Assembly (NCBI GenBank): GCA_022813625.1
Contig: JAKLMB010000017.1
Location: forward strand, 682,001 to 746,000
Length of the DNA: 64,000 nucleotides
Direction of reading: 5' to 3'
Origin: Aaosphaeria pasadenensis
Lineage: Eukaryota; Ascomycota; Dothideomycetes; Pleosporales
Shown here: piece by piece, positions 1 to 13,119 of the stretch
How the letters are laid out: each line of letters starts with the position of its first letter
Position numbering within the stretch: the first letter of the stretch is position 1
The notes under the pieces: generated by a model
Told to the model about the DNA's origin: nothing
Databases searched by the model: none
What the model saw: the letters and a program-made list of their open reading frames with translations, nothing else
Program-made: the position numbers and the translations under genes

Positions 1-2161
1 GAGGGCGACCCAGCCAGCTTTTGCGGACCGGACTGTCCGTAGTTTCTGGCAGGTTATCACTACTTGTGCTGTCCTCATCTCTCTCTTCCTGCTCTTTTGT
101 AGCACTCTCCTCCTGACGCCGTTGTTCGCGAAGCTGTTCTCGATCCGGATCCTCCTCGCGCCTGTTCTTCTCCCGCCAACTCGCAAGTTCATCTTCCTCC
201 GTCTTGAAATGCATCCACACCTCGTCCCCGGGGCTGTAGAACCCATGTGCCTTCTGCCGCTTCAGCTTTCTTTGCACTTTTGCTGCCATACGTGTCCTGA
301 ATTCATTAGGGACTTTGAGCTTTGCGGCGATATCCTCGGTATCGGGTCTATGCAGGTTTGGAAGTTCGTCTAGCAATGGCGTCTGGAGAAGCTCTTCGTC
401 CGTTAAGCATCGTTGGATGATGGATTTCCCCGCGCCCTCTGTAACGTCCCGAAGAAACTCGAGAGATGCACTACAAGCCGGGTGTTATTCTGGTATTCAG
501 CATACAACTCTTTTTTGAACTACGCACCTGATGTTCAGATCGATAGCCCTCTGAGGGTGCACTGTCGCCTTCAGGAAGAAGGAGCACACATGAGGGAATA
601 GTATTGTGAAGTCCGACTGTGAAAGGTGTATTGATCCTCTCACTGTGCATAAGAACGCTGGTGCGCCCTGCTCTCGCGTTTCCTCCATTAGAGATGTGAC
701 AGCATCCAAGTTCTTTTGCCAATACATGAATGCCTCTGAGTTTATACCTAGTAAAGGAAGATGAATTCTATGTCGTGGGTCATCTTTAGGCGGCTTGATA
801 GGTGCTCTGCGAAGTTGTCAGAAAAGACTCATACCACAGCTTTCGTTTGACTCACCCCCATATATCGTAAATGATTCCCGCTTGAACGTAAGAAAATCGA
901 TCGGCGTTTCTTAACAGCTCAACAATGGTAGCAGCACCGAAAGAGTGTCCCGCAACCGTGACTCTGTCAACGTGAAACCTTTTCGTCCACATTGACCAAT
1001 CCACTCCGGCTAACCCTCTTGAGCTTCCGCCAATATATCCTTCTCGTCTTAGGTTTCGGCGCTCTATTTCGGCGCCTCCACCATTGCATATATCGCAGAG
1101 CACTTTGTAGGCCTCTTCGATTTCTGCAAGTCGAAGTTCGATTTGGGCACTTCTGAGTTCGCCATCAACGCCCTTCTCGTTCTTTGGGCTCGTATCAAAC
1201 GGATTGTCTAGACTAAATGTTAGGAGTGGCAATATAAAACGATATAATTGGGATATTGACCTTTGGGGAATACGTAGTCCTACACAAATTAGCATATGGT
1301 TCATTAGGACGAGAACAGCCAGCTTACGATTCTGTCATAACCTTTCCTGATTTCCTCATGGGTATGATCGACGTTTCCCTGAGCTTCCTGCTTTTGAGAG
1401 CCCTCTCCGCCCTCTTTTGGATGATTAACAAAAGTCCGTGGACCCGAACCGTCTCGATGCTCCAAAGCGCAGACGACGAACCCATAGCTGGCAAACTCGG
1501 CGCACATTGTTGAATATGCTGTCCTCGTTCCTCCTAGCCCATGGCTAAAGAACAAGAGCGGAAATGTTGGCTCTTCAGAACCACCGGGTGGTGGTGGACC
1601 CTGCTTGTTCTTTATCTTATGGCCATTCTTCTTCGAATTGCCCATGGGCGGCCAGTGGGTTGCGACGGGTGAATTGCGAAAGGCGCGTAGCTTCGTGAGC
1701 CCAGTGGTTGCACCAAAGTAAGCCACGGCCACTGGTCCTGGAATACCGGCAAACTTTCCATATCCTTTCGCAACTTCGATCCTGGGTCTTGGGAGCCATG
1801 TTTCGCGAGACCAATTCCTCCTGCCACCAGGATCCTTCCCATAGCCAGATCCAATTGCTGCAGGATAGTACAACGTAAACAACACCGTTTCTATTTTCAA
1901 TAGATGCTTTCCGTCGCGTGTGATGTGTGAGAAGGTTCGCGGATTCTCCACTGGAACTTCAATGTCCATAGAACCCACACTATACGGCCCAGAATAGGAA
2001 GGTAGATGTGCTTGTAGGAAACCAAGCTTGTCTCGCAAGCTTGTTGGCGGTCTTGATCTGGGCTTTTTGGCGCGTGGGATCTTTCCAGTGCCGCCAATTG
2101 CACTGTTCGTCCTACCCAGCTCCTCGCTCTTCCTCCCAGTTATCTGGGCTGGAAGATGCAT
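1..2161 (-). CDS. PAF-acetylhydrolase-like serine hydrolase (C-terminus off left edge)
   Basis: Alpha/beta-hydrolase related to intracellular platelet-activating-factor acetylhydrolase, which releases acetyl or short acyl groups from phospholipids. Minus-strand exons by my splicing: 2161-1328, 1279-1261, 1207-856, 806-528 and 470 to beyond position 1. All introns are 48-57 nt with GT/AG ends and the frame stays open. The catalytic triad can be read: nucleophile Ser in GHSFG (about residue 373), Asp in GIIYDIWG (about 399) and His in TVRGSIHLSQ (about 462). The start at 2161 is the most upstream Met of an open frame, so the Lys/Arg/Pro-rich first 50 residues may be over-extended. Exon 2 is only 19 nt (encodes DYVFPK plus one base) but is needed to keep the frame. 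A charged Glu/Arg-rich tail follows the hydrolase domain and runs off the window, so the end is unknown. The family is clear; the substrate is not. Confidence 0.85.
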
Positions 2162-2687
2162 TTTCGGGTATGGTACAAAGGAAGATGCAATGGACAGAGA
2201 GTGGTGCAGAAGCTGGAATAACTAGGGAGAGGAAAATGTATATGTACAAGCGCAAGGTGCTACTGCGCCATGGTAATCAGCGCTAAGGTTGAATTGATGT
2301 ACTTTTAGCAAACATTTGATGCAAGACAGACTCGAACTATTGAAAAAGTTCAATGGCTATCGATACACGGAGGAGCCACCGGCATCTCCGGTCTGTACCG
2401 ATCTGGCGCTACTTGGTAGATGTTGATATTTGGTTGTTGTATCTTGAGATGTACCATGACATCATTAAGGGGCAGGGAGTCTCTATGCTCAAACTGGAAT
2501 GGCGGTGTTCAGGGTAATCAACCAGAACCGACTAAGCGTTCACACAAGCGCACACACACACACACCAAAATGCCTCATATATAAGTGGCACTTGTAGACT
2601 AATGGAGAGATTAATCTGGCCCGTCAGTTGTTTTAATATGAATATAGCTCATTCAATTCTCAAAATCAACATCAATCGACTGCACAA
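2162..2687. other. Intergenic region between hydrolase gene and tRNA-Phe
   Basis: No convincing coding sequence seen. It holds the 5' flank of the minus-strand hydrolase gene and a short (CA)n run at about 2551-2565. Confidence 0.5.
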
Positions 2688-2798
2688 GTCGCTTTAGCTC
2701 ACTTGGGAGAGCGCCAGACTGAAGCAATCAGCATTAGCTGCAAACTTTAGTTTCTACTGAACATCTGGAGGTACTGTGTTCGATCCACAGAAGCGACA
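2688..2798 (+). tRNA. tRNA-Phe (anticodon GAA) with intron
   Basis: A complete cloverleaf can be drawn. The acceptor stem is GTCGCTT (2688-2694) with AAGCGAC (2791-2797), discriminator A at 2798. The D-arm follows, then the anticodon stem CCAGA (2714-2718) with TCTGG (2764-2768), anticodon GAA at 2721-2723, and a T-arm with GTTCGATC. A 38-nt intron at 2725-2762 sits one base after the anticodon, the standard position for nuclear tRNA introns; a TTTC inside it could pair with the anticodon in the precursor. A T7 run follows directly. Confidence 0.95.
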
Positions 2799-2799
2799 C

Positions 2800-2806
2800 T
2801 TTTTTT
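2800..2806 (+). terminator. RNA polymerase III terminator of tRNA-Phe
   Basis: Run of seven T on the tRNA sense strand, starting two bases after the discriminator base; the usual Pol III stop signal. Confidence 0.85.
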
Positions 2807-3550
2807 GCTCCTTTTTGCTCTCTCTTAGTTAGTCTGGCCCCTCGCTTGCACGAGACCAAATAAAACACTACCTACCCTCCGCTTCTGGAGGGAGGGAGAC
2901 AGGAAGGGGCGTGGGGTAGTAAATGTAATAGGAAGACTGATTTTTGTCATTCCTTGCTTTTATGGCTGAGAGGATTAATCTAATCTACCGATGTATGCGA
3001 TATATATACGTGGGCATGTATTCAGCATACATTCATGCTAATGACGATTTCGTTCTAACTACCTTTTCCATCATTGCATTTGTAGCTAATGAATGTACCT
3101 ATGTACCTAGGTATGGACACCACATAGGTGGGTGGGCTTTCACCTATTTATTCATCACCGCACGGATTCATACTTGTTATACCTGTTGTACAGAGTTCAC
3201 TTGGCTGTGTTTCTTTGGTTCGAATTCCCCACTGCGCCGCTGCAGTGTACTTAACTTACATTAACGTATAGAAAGAATTCTTTCGGTCCTTGTTACACTT
3301 TTGATCCTCCTGTCTTATTGCAACGAATGTCAGAATACTGACGCCCTTTTCGGGCTGTTCGGGGATTCGGCTAATCGCGATTAAAGAATGACTATTTTCA
3401 TCTAGATGTAATTAATGCAGAAATGAAGATGAACTGGCAGACTACATTTATCATGGCATATTTGTAGATTGAAATGTTTCACAAAGGTTCGTAAAGTAGG
3501 AGGATTCCATCAATGAACACATTCAGAATCGCCAGATATCCCACAAAGAT
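2807..3550. other. Intergenic region, no gene seen
   Basis: Lies between tRNA-Phe and the 3' end of RAD1. Short open frames here show no recognisable domain. It probably includes the RAD1 3' UTR. Confidence 0.4.
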
Positions 3551-4724
3551 CTACCCTTCATCTTCCGTTGCACTGTCCACGCCGTTTGCATCCTCATCTT
3601 CCTCGTTGTCGTTCGCTAGATATGTATCGCCTTCTCCCTCATCGTCTTCTACCAACGGGACGAATCGAAAATCAACAAAGCTCACCTTCGCCCCTTCAGT
3701 CTCTATCATGAACTGCAAGCTCAATACGCCTTGTATGTCAGTCCTCACGCTGACCTTGGTAGCAATACTCATCGCTCTTGCCGCTTTTTGTATCAACGCA
3801 AACTTATATGTGCATCGCAGCGGGGTGTCAGGGTCGCTCAGCTGGAACGTTTCCAGGACATTGGCCGGAGTGGAAGCGTCCGCATCTGGCGACGCACCGC
3901 GATGTGTAGGGGGCGGAGCGCGGGTTGAGCTAGTAGGGTTGTTGTTGAATGCTACACTGGCAGATCCAAGATCTCCAGAGGCAGCGAGGGCGAAAAAAGG
4001 CTTTCCTCTGTTCATCTTTGCTACGAGGGAAAGTCGTTCGGGTGATGTGGACGCAAGCTCGGATATCGCGTCCGAAAGCCAGGATCCGCGCATGATCGTC
4101 TTGAAAGCGAGACTTTGTCGATCGAATGGTATTTCATCGGCGAACTCGGGTTCATACGTGGTCAAGTCACAAGTCGTTCGGATAGTGGACTCGGTCAGGA
4201 TGATAGAGAGCGGGGCACCAAATCCGGTATATGAAATTCGACACATGTTGTTCATGCCTAGTATATTGTTGCTGAATGCCGTAGACGAGGGATTATCCCT
4301 GGCCCATGGAGGCTTATTGTTATTGGGATCCGTGAGACCTAATATCTGAAGTGTTTCGAGGAGAGAGGGTAGAGAGATTTGGAAGACGGGGTTTGGGTCT
4401 GGAGGATCTAATTCGTTCTCGGAATCGGAATCGTGTTGTTCTTGTACTGGCAGTGGAGGAGGATGAAATGTATAGGTGGTGAAAAGGGATTTATCAAGGA
4501 AGGCAGAGCCTGCATGATTTATGAGCTTTAGCCTCTCCCTGATAATGTGCGCGGGGCTTATTACCTTCCATAACACTAGCCTCATCTACGAAGAATTTGA
4601 GACCGCTTGATGTTATTTGTACATGCACCTTGTCGGAGAAATTGATGCACCGGAGCAACAAGTACAGCTGCCTTGCGGAGCTTGAGACAGCTGTGAGAAC
4701 GGGACGCTCTTCTTCTTCGTCCAT
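3551..4724 (-). CDS. RAD1: Rad1, subunit of the 9-1-1 DNA-damage checkpoint clamp
   Basis: PCNA-like subunit of the Rad9-Rad1-Hus1 clamp, which is loaded at damaged DNA in the nucleus and activates checkpoint kinases. Two exons, 4724-4565 and 4509-3551, are joined across a 55-nt intron (4564-4510) and give 372 aa. The N-terminus carries the Rad1 signature: LTAVSSSARQLYLLLRCINF, then SSGLKFFVDEASVM, and across the splice junction FLDKSLFTTYTF. The middle and C-terminal half show the second clamp domain (for example CDLTTYEPEF and an LSLQFMIETEG strand), followed by an acidic Glu/Asp-rich tail of about 40 residues. Low-complexity inserts (an Asp/Ser acidic stretch and a Pro/Ala-rich loop) are common in filamentous-fungal copies. 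A 278-codon open frame on the opposite strand is a shadow. Confidence 0.88.
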
Positions 4725-4894
4725 GATGGCGGCTGCCTTTGTTTCACAGAGTTGATAGTGCTAGATTGTAGGAGATGGCTGGTAAGAGAGGAGGAAAGTG
4801 GAGGTTTGATGGTATCTCGATGTCTTGAACGCTTATATCATTCCGTGTAGACTACACTAGGTCCTGAACGCCTTGGAGTATGAAAAGTAAGATT

Positions 4895-5299
4895 TTAAAC
4901 GTAGACTCCGACTGCACAGATCATATAGACTGCGCCGAATCTGTACTTGTATGAGCACTTATCACATCTACTCCCTGCCAACCAACTATGTGTACGTACC
5001 CGAAAGCTAAGGAAGCTGGAACGCCGAGTAGGGAGAGGTTTACGAAGGATCGGTCTACTGGGGTTAATAATTTTGGAAGCTGAAGTATCTCGGTGTCGAA
5101 CGTACTGAGTCCAAAGACGCCGGCTAGAATGAAGGCTGAAAGATATTAGCGGAGCTCTACAGTCCATCAGGTAGCTCATGGGGTACCCACCAGCAAACAG
5201 CAGGACAGAGCCAATGAGGAATTGAGAGTTTTTGCCGACGGTTGGCTGGTATGGCGAGGCAGAAGCAGCCTCCCAAACATCAAAAAGTGGCGACGACAT
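4895..5299 (-). CDS. OST5: Ost5-like small subunit of oligosaccharyltransferase
   Basis: Small ER-membrane subunit of the complex that transfers the preassembled glycan to Asn in nascent proteins. Exons 5299-5191, 5135-5000 and 4940-4895 with introns of 55 and 59 nt give 96 aa. The start MSSPLFDVWEAA is chosen over an upstream in-frame Met at 5401 because families of this type begin just before the VWEAA-like segment. Two hydrophobic membrane segments are visible: FLIGSVLLFAAFILAGVFGL, and the C-terminal FGAVYMICAVGVYV, a hallmark ending of fungal Ost5. The unspliced frame ends in nonsense, so splicing is essential. The 5' end faces GCN5 across about 305 bp. Confidence 0.85.
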   Translation of the reverse strand: MSSPLFDVWEAASASPYQPTVGKNSQFLIGSVLLFAGGYPMSYLMDCRAPLISFSLHSSRRLWTQYVRHRDTSASKIINPSRPILRKPLPTRRSSFLSFRVRTHSWLAGSRCDKCSYKYRFGAVYMICAVGVYV

Positions 5300-5604
5300 G
5301 AATGTTTCGAGGGCAATGGATAGAAGTGGAATTGCGCTGCACTGCACTGCTCTGCTGCGACAACTCGAGGTCGCGAACGCTTTGGTGTCCTCAAGCTGCA
5401 ACGCGCCGGCCCGGAGATTTCCCGATTGGCCAGCTGTACCAGCCCTGTAGGCCCACCTCCGACTTCATGTCATACAGACCAAAGTAAGTGAAGGTGAAGA
5501 GGCAGAAATTGTCAAGAGTAAACAGCATGGTTCCTTCGCAAAGTGAAGATGGTAAGTCTGAATTTGATTTTGCTACCTTCCCACCCCTCCACCCCGCGCA
5601 GCGA
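5300..5604. promoter_or_regulatory. Shared divergent promoter region of OST5 and GCN5
   Basis: Only about 305 bp separate the two proposed start codons, so the two promoters and 5' leaders must overlap or abut here. A likely GCN5 5'-leader intron lies at 5552-5601 (donor GTAAGT, acceptor GCGCAG). No individual factor site is claimed. Confidence 0.45.
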
Positions 5605-7179
<1,575 letters not shown>

Positions 7180-8290
7180 AGAGATCTTCTCTTATCCACC
7201 TAGGACGAGAAATTCTATTGTGTTATTATCTGTACGATTTTTAGCGAGGAGTCCGGTTAAGGCGGGGAATCAATCAGTCAATGGGATCGGAATATGCATG
7301 TCTACAACGGCCGCACTAGGCGGACAGGCAAAGGAAGGAGAGAGCCAGTGCGAGACATGTTCTTATGGCTCGTGTGGACTCTTCGATACGATTACCAATT
7401 ATCAAATGCCCATGAAGGTTAATCCTATACATATGAATAACGTGCTGTCCTACTAATGACTTCCTATACATGCACATTCACACACATACACGTTCACACG
7501 TCACGATAACATCACATCTGAGCACTTCACAAAACAAATGTCTTCAATCTTTGAATTTGTATTCTGTCCTACGCCCAAAGGCTACTACTACTACTTTCTT
7601 CGAAGGATTCGCTGCAGGGAGCAAGAAAAAGAAAACTTCTTGTTTTGCCCTCCACGACTTGGAAAAAAGGGAGGGGGAGAACAAACGCCAGGAAGCCCGA
7701 TCCTTGGAAGGAAAAGTGTTGTTGAAAATGAAACGGAGCATATAATGTCGTCTAGGAGTTGTAGAGAGTAGCACGCAGGGTGAGATGTCGTCAAGCATGA
7801 AAAAGGGTTAAGAAAGCTCGAAGACGGGCGGATTTGGTAGAGGCACTAGCTGAGTAGTGGGGAAAGACAAGGTGTAAAATCCCATAGCGGACTCCTAAAC
7901 AGAGGTGATTAACACTAGTATTCCCAGACGAAGCAAGAGCAAAGTTTGCCATCGTCCCCACTTCTTTGGTGGTAAGAGACTTGAGTGACGCCGGAAACAA
8001 GTAGGATGGGTGGGTGGGATGGCAAGGAAGTGGGGCAGCTCTGTGCCTACTCCTTGTGTGATCTCCGCAGTGCGTGTATTGATGAGTTTGTGGTCATGAT
8101 GAGTGGTTAAGGCGCTAGAGAGCGCTCGAGATATCCAATTTAGAAATCGAGGTTTGAGTGGCCAGGCTGAGAAAGTCGAGGAGGCAAGCATGATTATGCC
8201 GGAATAGCCGAGGAAATGATTTTGTATGGTACAAGTTGTAATAGTGCAAGGACGAGGAAGTAGTCGGGCAGGAGTTCAATGTGGGATTGT
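7180..8290. other. Intergenic region between convergent GCN5 and TFIIA genes
   Basis: Both neighbouring genes end here, so the stretch should hold two 3' UTRs and terminators. Open frames of 60-98 codons overlap each other in several frames and show no domain; I see no gene. Confidence 0.5.
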
Positions 8291-10118
8291 CTACCACTCG
8301 AATTCGCCGTTTGCTTTATGGAACAAGAACCTAGAACATATTAGGTATCGGATTTGAGATGCCGCTGATACTGTAGACTTACTCCTTCTTGTTCGTGGTC
8401 AAGATACCGTCCTTGAGAATGCACTTCCACTTGTTCTTGACACGCTGCACCTTGTCGTAGGTACAGAGCATATAGTCGACCATCTCGTCATCACTTCCGT
8501 CAGCGCCATCCAGATCATCCTCTGGGTCGTCAAGATCAGAGTTGATTGCATCTTCAGGGTTCTCTTCCTCCGACTTGACATCGTCCTCGCCATCGAAAGG
8601 AGCGACACGTGGAACGGTCGCAGAACTAGATGACGAAGCCTCGATTTGTTGTGACTGGCGTACCCGGTTAATAGCCTTGCGCTTCTTTCCCTTTGGCATC
8701 TCACGGAGCGGCATGCCCAAGCCGTTGTCTTGGTCGGCCATCATGGCCTCCACCCGAGTGCGCATCAGCTGGTCAGCGGCGATGCGGCCTTCTTCGCCGG
8801 CAGCCTCCCTTGCCGCAAGGAACGCTTTCCAGTCTGCAACACCATCGTCTGCACCATCTGTCTGTGGAGGATAGGCCTGGCCAGGTTGGCGTTGCTGCTG
8901 TGGTGGGATCTGCTGCTGTGTGGTTTGGCCTGGCATCACCCGTGGCTGTTGCTGCGGTTGCTGCTGCTGTTGAGGATGCATAGGCATCTGCATATTTTGC
9001 GGTACCTGGCCGAGACGTTGAGCAATGAGCTGTTGCGCCCTTTGCGCTGCGACATCTCCGTTGAAACCTCCTTGATAGCCGTTCGGCGGTTGTTGTGGGT
9101 ATGCCGAGACAGGGGGTTCATAACCTCTTTCGGTCTTGACAGCAACATTGGGGAAGTTGGCATGGTCCACGGCAGGTGAATGGTCAGCATCCTGCTTGAC
9201 ATTGGATGGCACTGTAGGCGGCTGACGCGGGGGTTCTGGCTGTGGGTCCCATGGGAAACTGGCGATCTTGAGGTTGGTGAGCTTATCTTGCCATCCCTAA
9301 ATAAACTGGTTAGTACTTTTGACTTTCTTCATTTTGAGCAGACTGAAAGAAAAAGAACGGAGAAAGTGGATGGGAATACGACGCAGGGATGTCACATGAC
9401 GATATATCAAGATAATGGTGATGGTGAATGGTGAATGGTGGTGGTAGGGGAAGAAAAAGGAGGCTAGCCCGGAAGCAGAAAGGATGGACGGGGCTTGGCG
9501 GCGAGGTGGCCCAGGGCAGGGGGTATAAAGAGTTCATCCAAATACTGGAGGTGCCGCACTCCCTTCGCCGCCCCCCGATCTCTGATCTTGACCTGCGAAA
9601 GACGACCGCGACCCGGCTACTCAGCCCCGCTTTCGGCCAGCCTCAACCACACACCCCCCAGGCTACCACCACTCACCCAACAGATGATATTGCGAGGATC
9701 TTGATGCGCGCAACAAATGCAGGGGATTGTCGACGCTGAAATAGATGCGGAAATGGACAATGCCAACAAAGAAGGGGACAGAGAGATGAAGATGGATGGA
9801 GATGGTGCTGCTGTTGCAATGACAAGTGGAACTTGACGATGCGATGCGATGCGATGCGATGCAAGCAAGGCGCACTCTTCCGCCCCCAAAAGGCCGGGTT
9901 GCCGTTCAACGTACCTGCTTCATCTCTTCCAGAGTCGTAACATCGACGCCAAACTCCTCAAAGTCATTCTGCGACGACTGGATCACCTTTTGGATGATCT
10001 GCTCGTACACATTGCCCTGTTGTTTAGCTGTCAGCCAACGCTCGCCTTCATACTTTCACCAACCATGGACCTCGTGTGAGCCCCAGGAGTTACTACTAAC
10101 CACGACCTGGTTCGACAT
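8291..10118 (-). CDS. TOA1: TFIIA large subunit (Toa1)
   Basis: General transcription factor subunit that binds TBP-DNA and supports RNA polymerase II initiation. Exons 10118-10101 (18 nt), 10016-9915, 9296-8383 and 8330-8291 give 357 aa. The N-terminal helical domain VGNVYEQIIQKVIQSSQNDF and the C-terminal beta-barrel segment VQRVKNKWKCILKDGIL ending KANGEFEW are the two conserved blocks of the family. Between them lie a Gln/Pro-rich linker (long CAG/CAA runs near 8890-8990) and an acidic Asp/Glu stretch before the barrel. The first coding exon encodes only MSNQVV. Intron 2 is 618 nt, about ten times the usual length here, and carries a (GATGC)5 repeat. The last exon (40 nt) is required; without it the conserved C-terminus is lost. 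Confidence 0.92.
9838..9862 (+). repeat. (GATGC)5 pentanucleotide repeat
   Basis: Five perfect GATGC units inside intron 2 of the TFIIA gene. The same unit recurs four times, interrupted, at 50437-50466 in the gene-poor region. Confidence 0.9.
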
Positions 10119-10955
10119 GATGATTCCGGAGAAGACTGGTGGCAAATGGGAGTAGGGGAAGACGGTAGAGAGTTGTAGAGAGACCGAACAGATTTGAAGT
10201 GCAGCCCGGCGCACGATAAAGTCGGTCTGAGATGGAAGCTATTCCCTGGTTGTGAGACAAAGGTAGCGGAGCAAGGTAGCTTGCAGCTTGGGACGTAGTG
10301 CGCAACAGAGGCGGTTCTCTGGTCTTGCGCTCGTAAGTTGAAGTTGTAATGGCCCTGCGCGAGTTGTAAGCTATGGTTGCGCTTGTGCGACTGCTGCTCT
10401 GTCGCCCTCACGATGGTTACTTGTGGGGTCTCCTGGTAGGTGTAATGGGCATGGGGACAAGCAACCCGGCGAGAAGCCATACCGTCCGTTCGGCTAATGG
10501 TGCCAAGCCCGCTAGCCTCGCCCTCGTTTGTCAGCGTCGAGCCTGCCTTCGTTGACTTTCTTTATTGATGCAACTATGCACTTGAATAATGGTACTATTG
10601 TTGCAGATGTAACAATACCTAGGTGAATCTACTGCATTTATGACGTCTTTGTATTATCGTACTTGTACGAAATTTGGTTAGGAAAGTCGCGAGCATTGCC
10701 TGTCAACGGCTCGCATGACTCACAAATGCAAATCCAGAGCAATGAAGTTGAGTGTTTATACTGAATATCAGTGCATCTATCATCATTTTCGTAGATGAAT
10801 GAATCATTTTCCGACGCCTTAGGGGCCATATCGTAGTGGTCCTCCCATTCCTTAAGTAGCCAATCCATACATAACCTGGGTAGATACAGCCGCCAGATAA
10901 TGAAGAACCGATGCCAATACGCCATTACAGTTAGCCAGCTAGCAAAGCGACACAA
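10119..10955. other. Intergenic region, TFIIA 5' flank and bZIP 3' flank
   Basis: Both neighbours are on the minus strand, so this holds the TFIIA promoter and leader and the bZIP 3' UTR. No supported gene. Confidence 0.45.
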
Positions 10956-13119
10956 TCAGAAAGCACGAATGAGGGATGCTTTGAATGCAGCATCAACATC
11001 CTTCCTCCTAAACCCCGGCGTCCGTCCCAGACAAATCGCATGTTTGATGAGTTCTGCCAGCCTCATGTTAGTCTTGATCCATCCCCGAATGAGTGGCACG
11101 TGTGGTGCCGGCAAGAGTAAAGACCTACCATTGACAAGCTTCGATACATCGATCAGCGCAGTTTGCTTGCGTTTCTTCTTAGCGATCGGTGTGTGGGATA
11201 ACGATGAATCATTCTGGACACTGCCGAATCGCAAACCGTCTGTAGCGTTATTGGTATTGCCATTGTTGAACATCGGGGCAAGATCGAGACCCAAAGGCTG
11301 GTCGAACGCGATCGAAACGTCCATTCCACCCAGCTTGAGAGTGCCATTCGGCAAGCCCATTCTCATGTCCAATCCGTACGTTTCCTGGCTGAGAATGTCG
11401 AGGTTGGTCTGGGATGGCGTGCTGTTCGCCGAGGTTGAATCTAGAGTGCTGCCCCCGTTGCTCAGGCTGGGGCTTGTGGAATTCGCTGTGTTTGATGCCA
11501 GATTTATGTCGGCCGTCCCGGAAACTGATAGGTTGCTGCTCGACTCTTCTGCACCGAGAGGTTCGTCTGCGTCGACGAAAACTTCTGCGAAGGAACTCTG
11601 TGGGTTGATGCGGCAACCGTGATTCTCTTCTAGATATCCTTCTACGTCGTGAGAATCAAACCATTCGCCTTCGTATCCGGTAAGGTCAACAGTGATGTCG
11701 TGGCTGAGCGTGGGATCTACGGCGTTCTCTGCCCGTACCCAGCTCTTAGGGAAGGGTCCAATGGAGCGTATGTTCCATGCATTCGGAATAGGAGTGATGT
11801 TTCCCAGATGATCTCTCCTAGGATAATGAGTACCAGCTCCGCCTAAATGAATGAATGGCGTGTCCCAGCAATCGAGGTCCTCATCAACCCCGCGGGCTAG
11901 GATCGTCTTAAGTTGATCTCGCAATCCATCAAGGGTCAGATATGGGAGCGTCAGTCTGAATATGAAGTTCGCTGCTATTGGGCGTTGTTGTGCATTAGAC
12001 AGCATGTGGAAAGCAGCTTCGAGAGCGGAACGGGTTAGTCTACGAGCAAATGTGACTTCATCGTGGCTGTAAGTCCAATCGGGTTTTACTGATCTGGTCG
12101 AGATGCTGGACAGGAAAGGCGGGTTCGGTTGCTTTAGTGGAGGAGTGTTGATAGTAGATGTAGGAACGTCGACACGGAATACTTGAGGTTGCTGGTGCGG
12201 TCTGGGGAGACCAGAGCCAGGCGACATAAGATCAATCAGTCCGAATGGCAGCTCTTCTGTAGACCCATATCCTTGCAACCTATTCTGGTCCATGGTTTGG
12301 CCTACTGTTAGCCGTGGTCTCGTCGAAAGGATGCTAGAGTCCGCCATTGACGAAGCCATGGTGGGGTAATATGACTGTTCTGTAGGACCATCGTATTGGG
12401 GCGGTGAGACGGAATTGGAGCGTGAAGAAGGTGTGTTAAGTATTGTGGAATAGCCCCAGCCCAGGTCGGTGTGCCGTGGCACCGTCTGCGAAGTTGTTTG
12501 TGGATGCTGAGTGGCGTCTACAGACGTTGTAGTGGCAGTGTTCTTGGTCGATTCTGTACCTGCCTCGAAGACAGGATCTCCGTCTTCAAAAGCTCCTTCA
12601 TCGTCACCATCATCGTCACCCTCACTAGCAGTTTTGGCGAGCTTGACGAATGATTCCGTCGCCCGCTTTAATTCATGTGCCAATGCTGGATTCATTTGAA
12701 TGGCCCCCGACCTTAGAGCAGCTTCGTTGAACTGGAGGAATGCTGTATTCATCTGATCAATGATGGACTGCAATCGCGAATTCTTGTTCTTCAAAGATGA
12801 GATGGTGGTTTCTTTACGCTGCCGATAAGCTCGTTGAGCAAGGCGAATCTGAGTACGACGTCGCTGAGATATACATCAGCCTCCATTTTGGAAAGATGAT
12901 AGGTGCTGGAAGGATTGCTTATGAGGGGGTTAAGGCACAGCGAGAATGATAAGACGTCAAAGTCTTTTATGGTCTACTCACATCGGCAGCAGTTGCATCC
13001 TGAGTATCCACCCTAGGTCTGCCCCTCGCCTTCTTGCCACTTGATTCTTCGCCATTTTTCGAGTCTGTCCTTGATCTCTTCCGAGGCGGAGGGTGACCAT
13101 CATCCTCAGAGCTCGCCAT
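10956..13119 (-). CDS. bZIP transcription factor (656 aa)
   Basis: Nuclear DNA-binding regulator. Exons 13119-12982, 12863-11129 and 11053-10956. The basic region RRRTQIRLAQRAYRQRKETT has the fungal AP-1-like NxxAQxxFR-type pattern (with RLAQRAYR here) and is followed by a short leucine-zipper helix beginning SSLKNKNSRLQ. An upstream segment, KKARGRPRV, resembles an AT-hook or nuclear localisation signal. The rest is long, Ser/Thr/Pro/Asn-rich and acidic in places (GDDDGDDEG). The C-terminus LVNELIKHAICLGRTPGFRR plus KDVDAAF appears only after removing a 75-nt intron (11128-11054). That intron has no stop codon, so its retention would add 25 residues instead of truncating. The DNA target and pathway are not evident. 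Confidence 0.85.

Noticed and set aside
3513..4349. 278-codon plus-strand open frame
   Set aside because: It is opposite to the RAD1 coding sequence, which has clear family motifs and a consistent splice; this frame is a compositional shadow.
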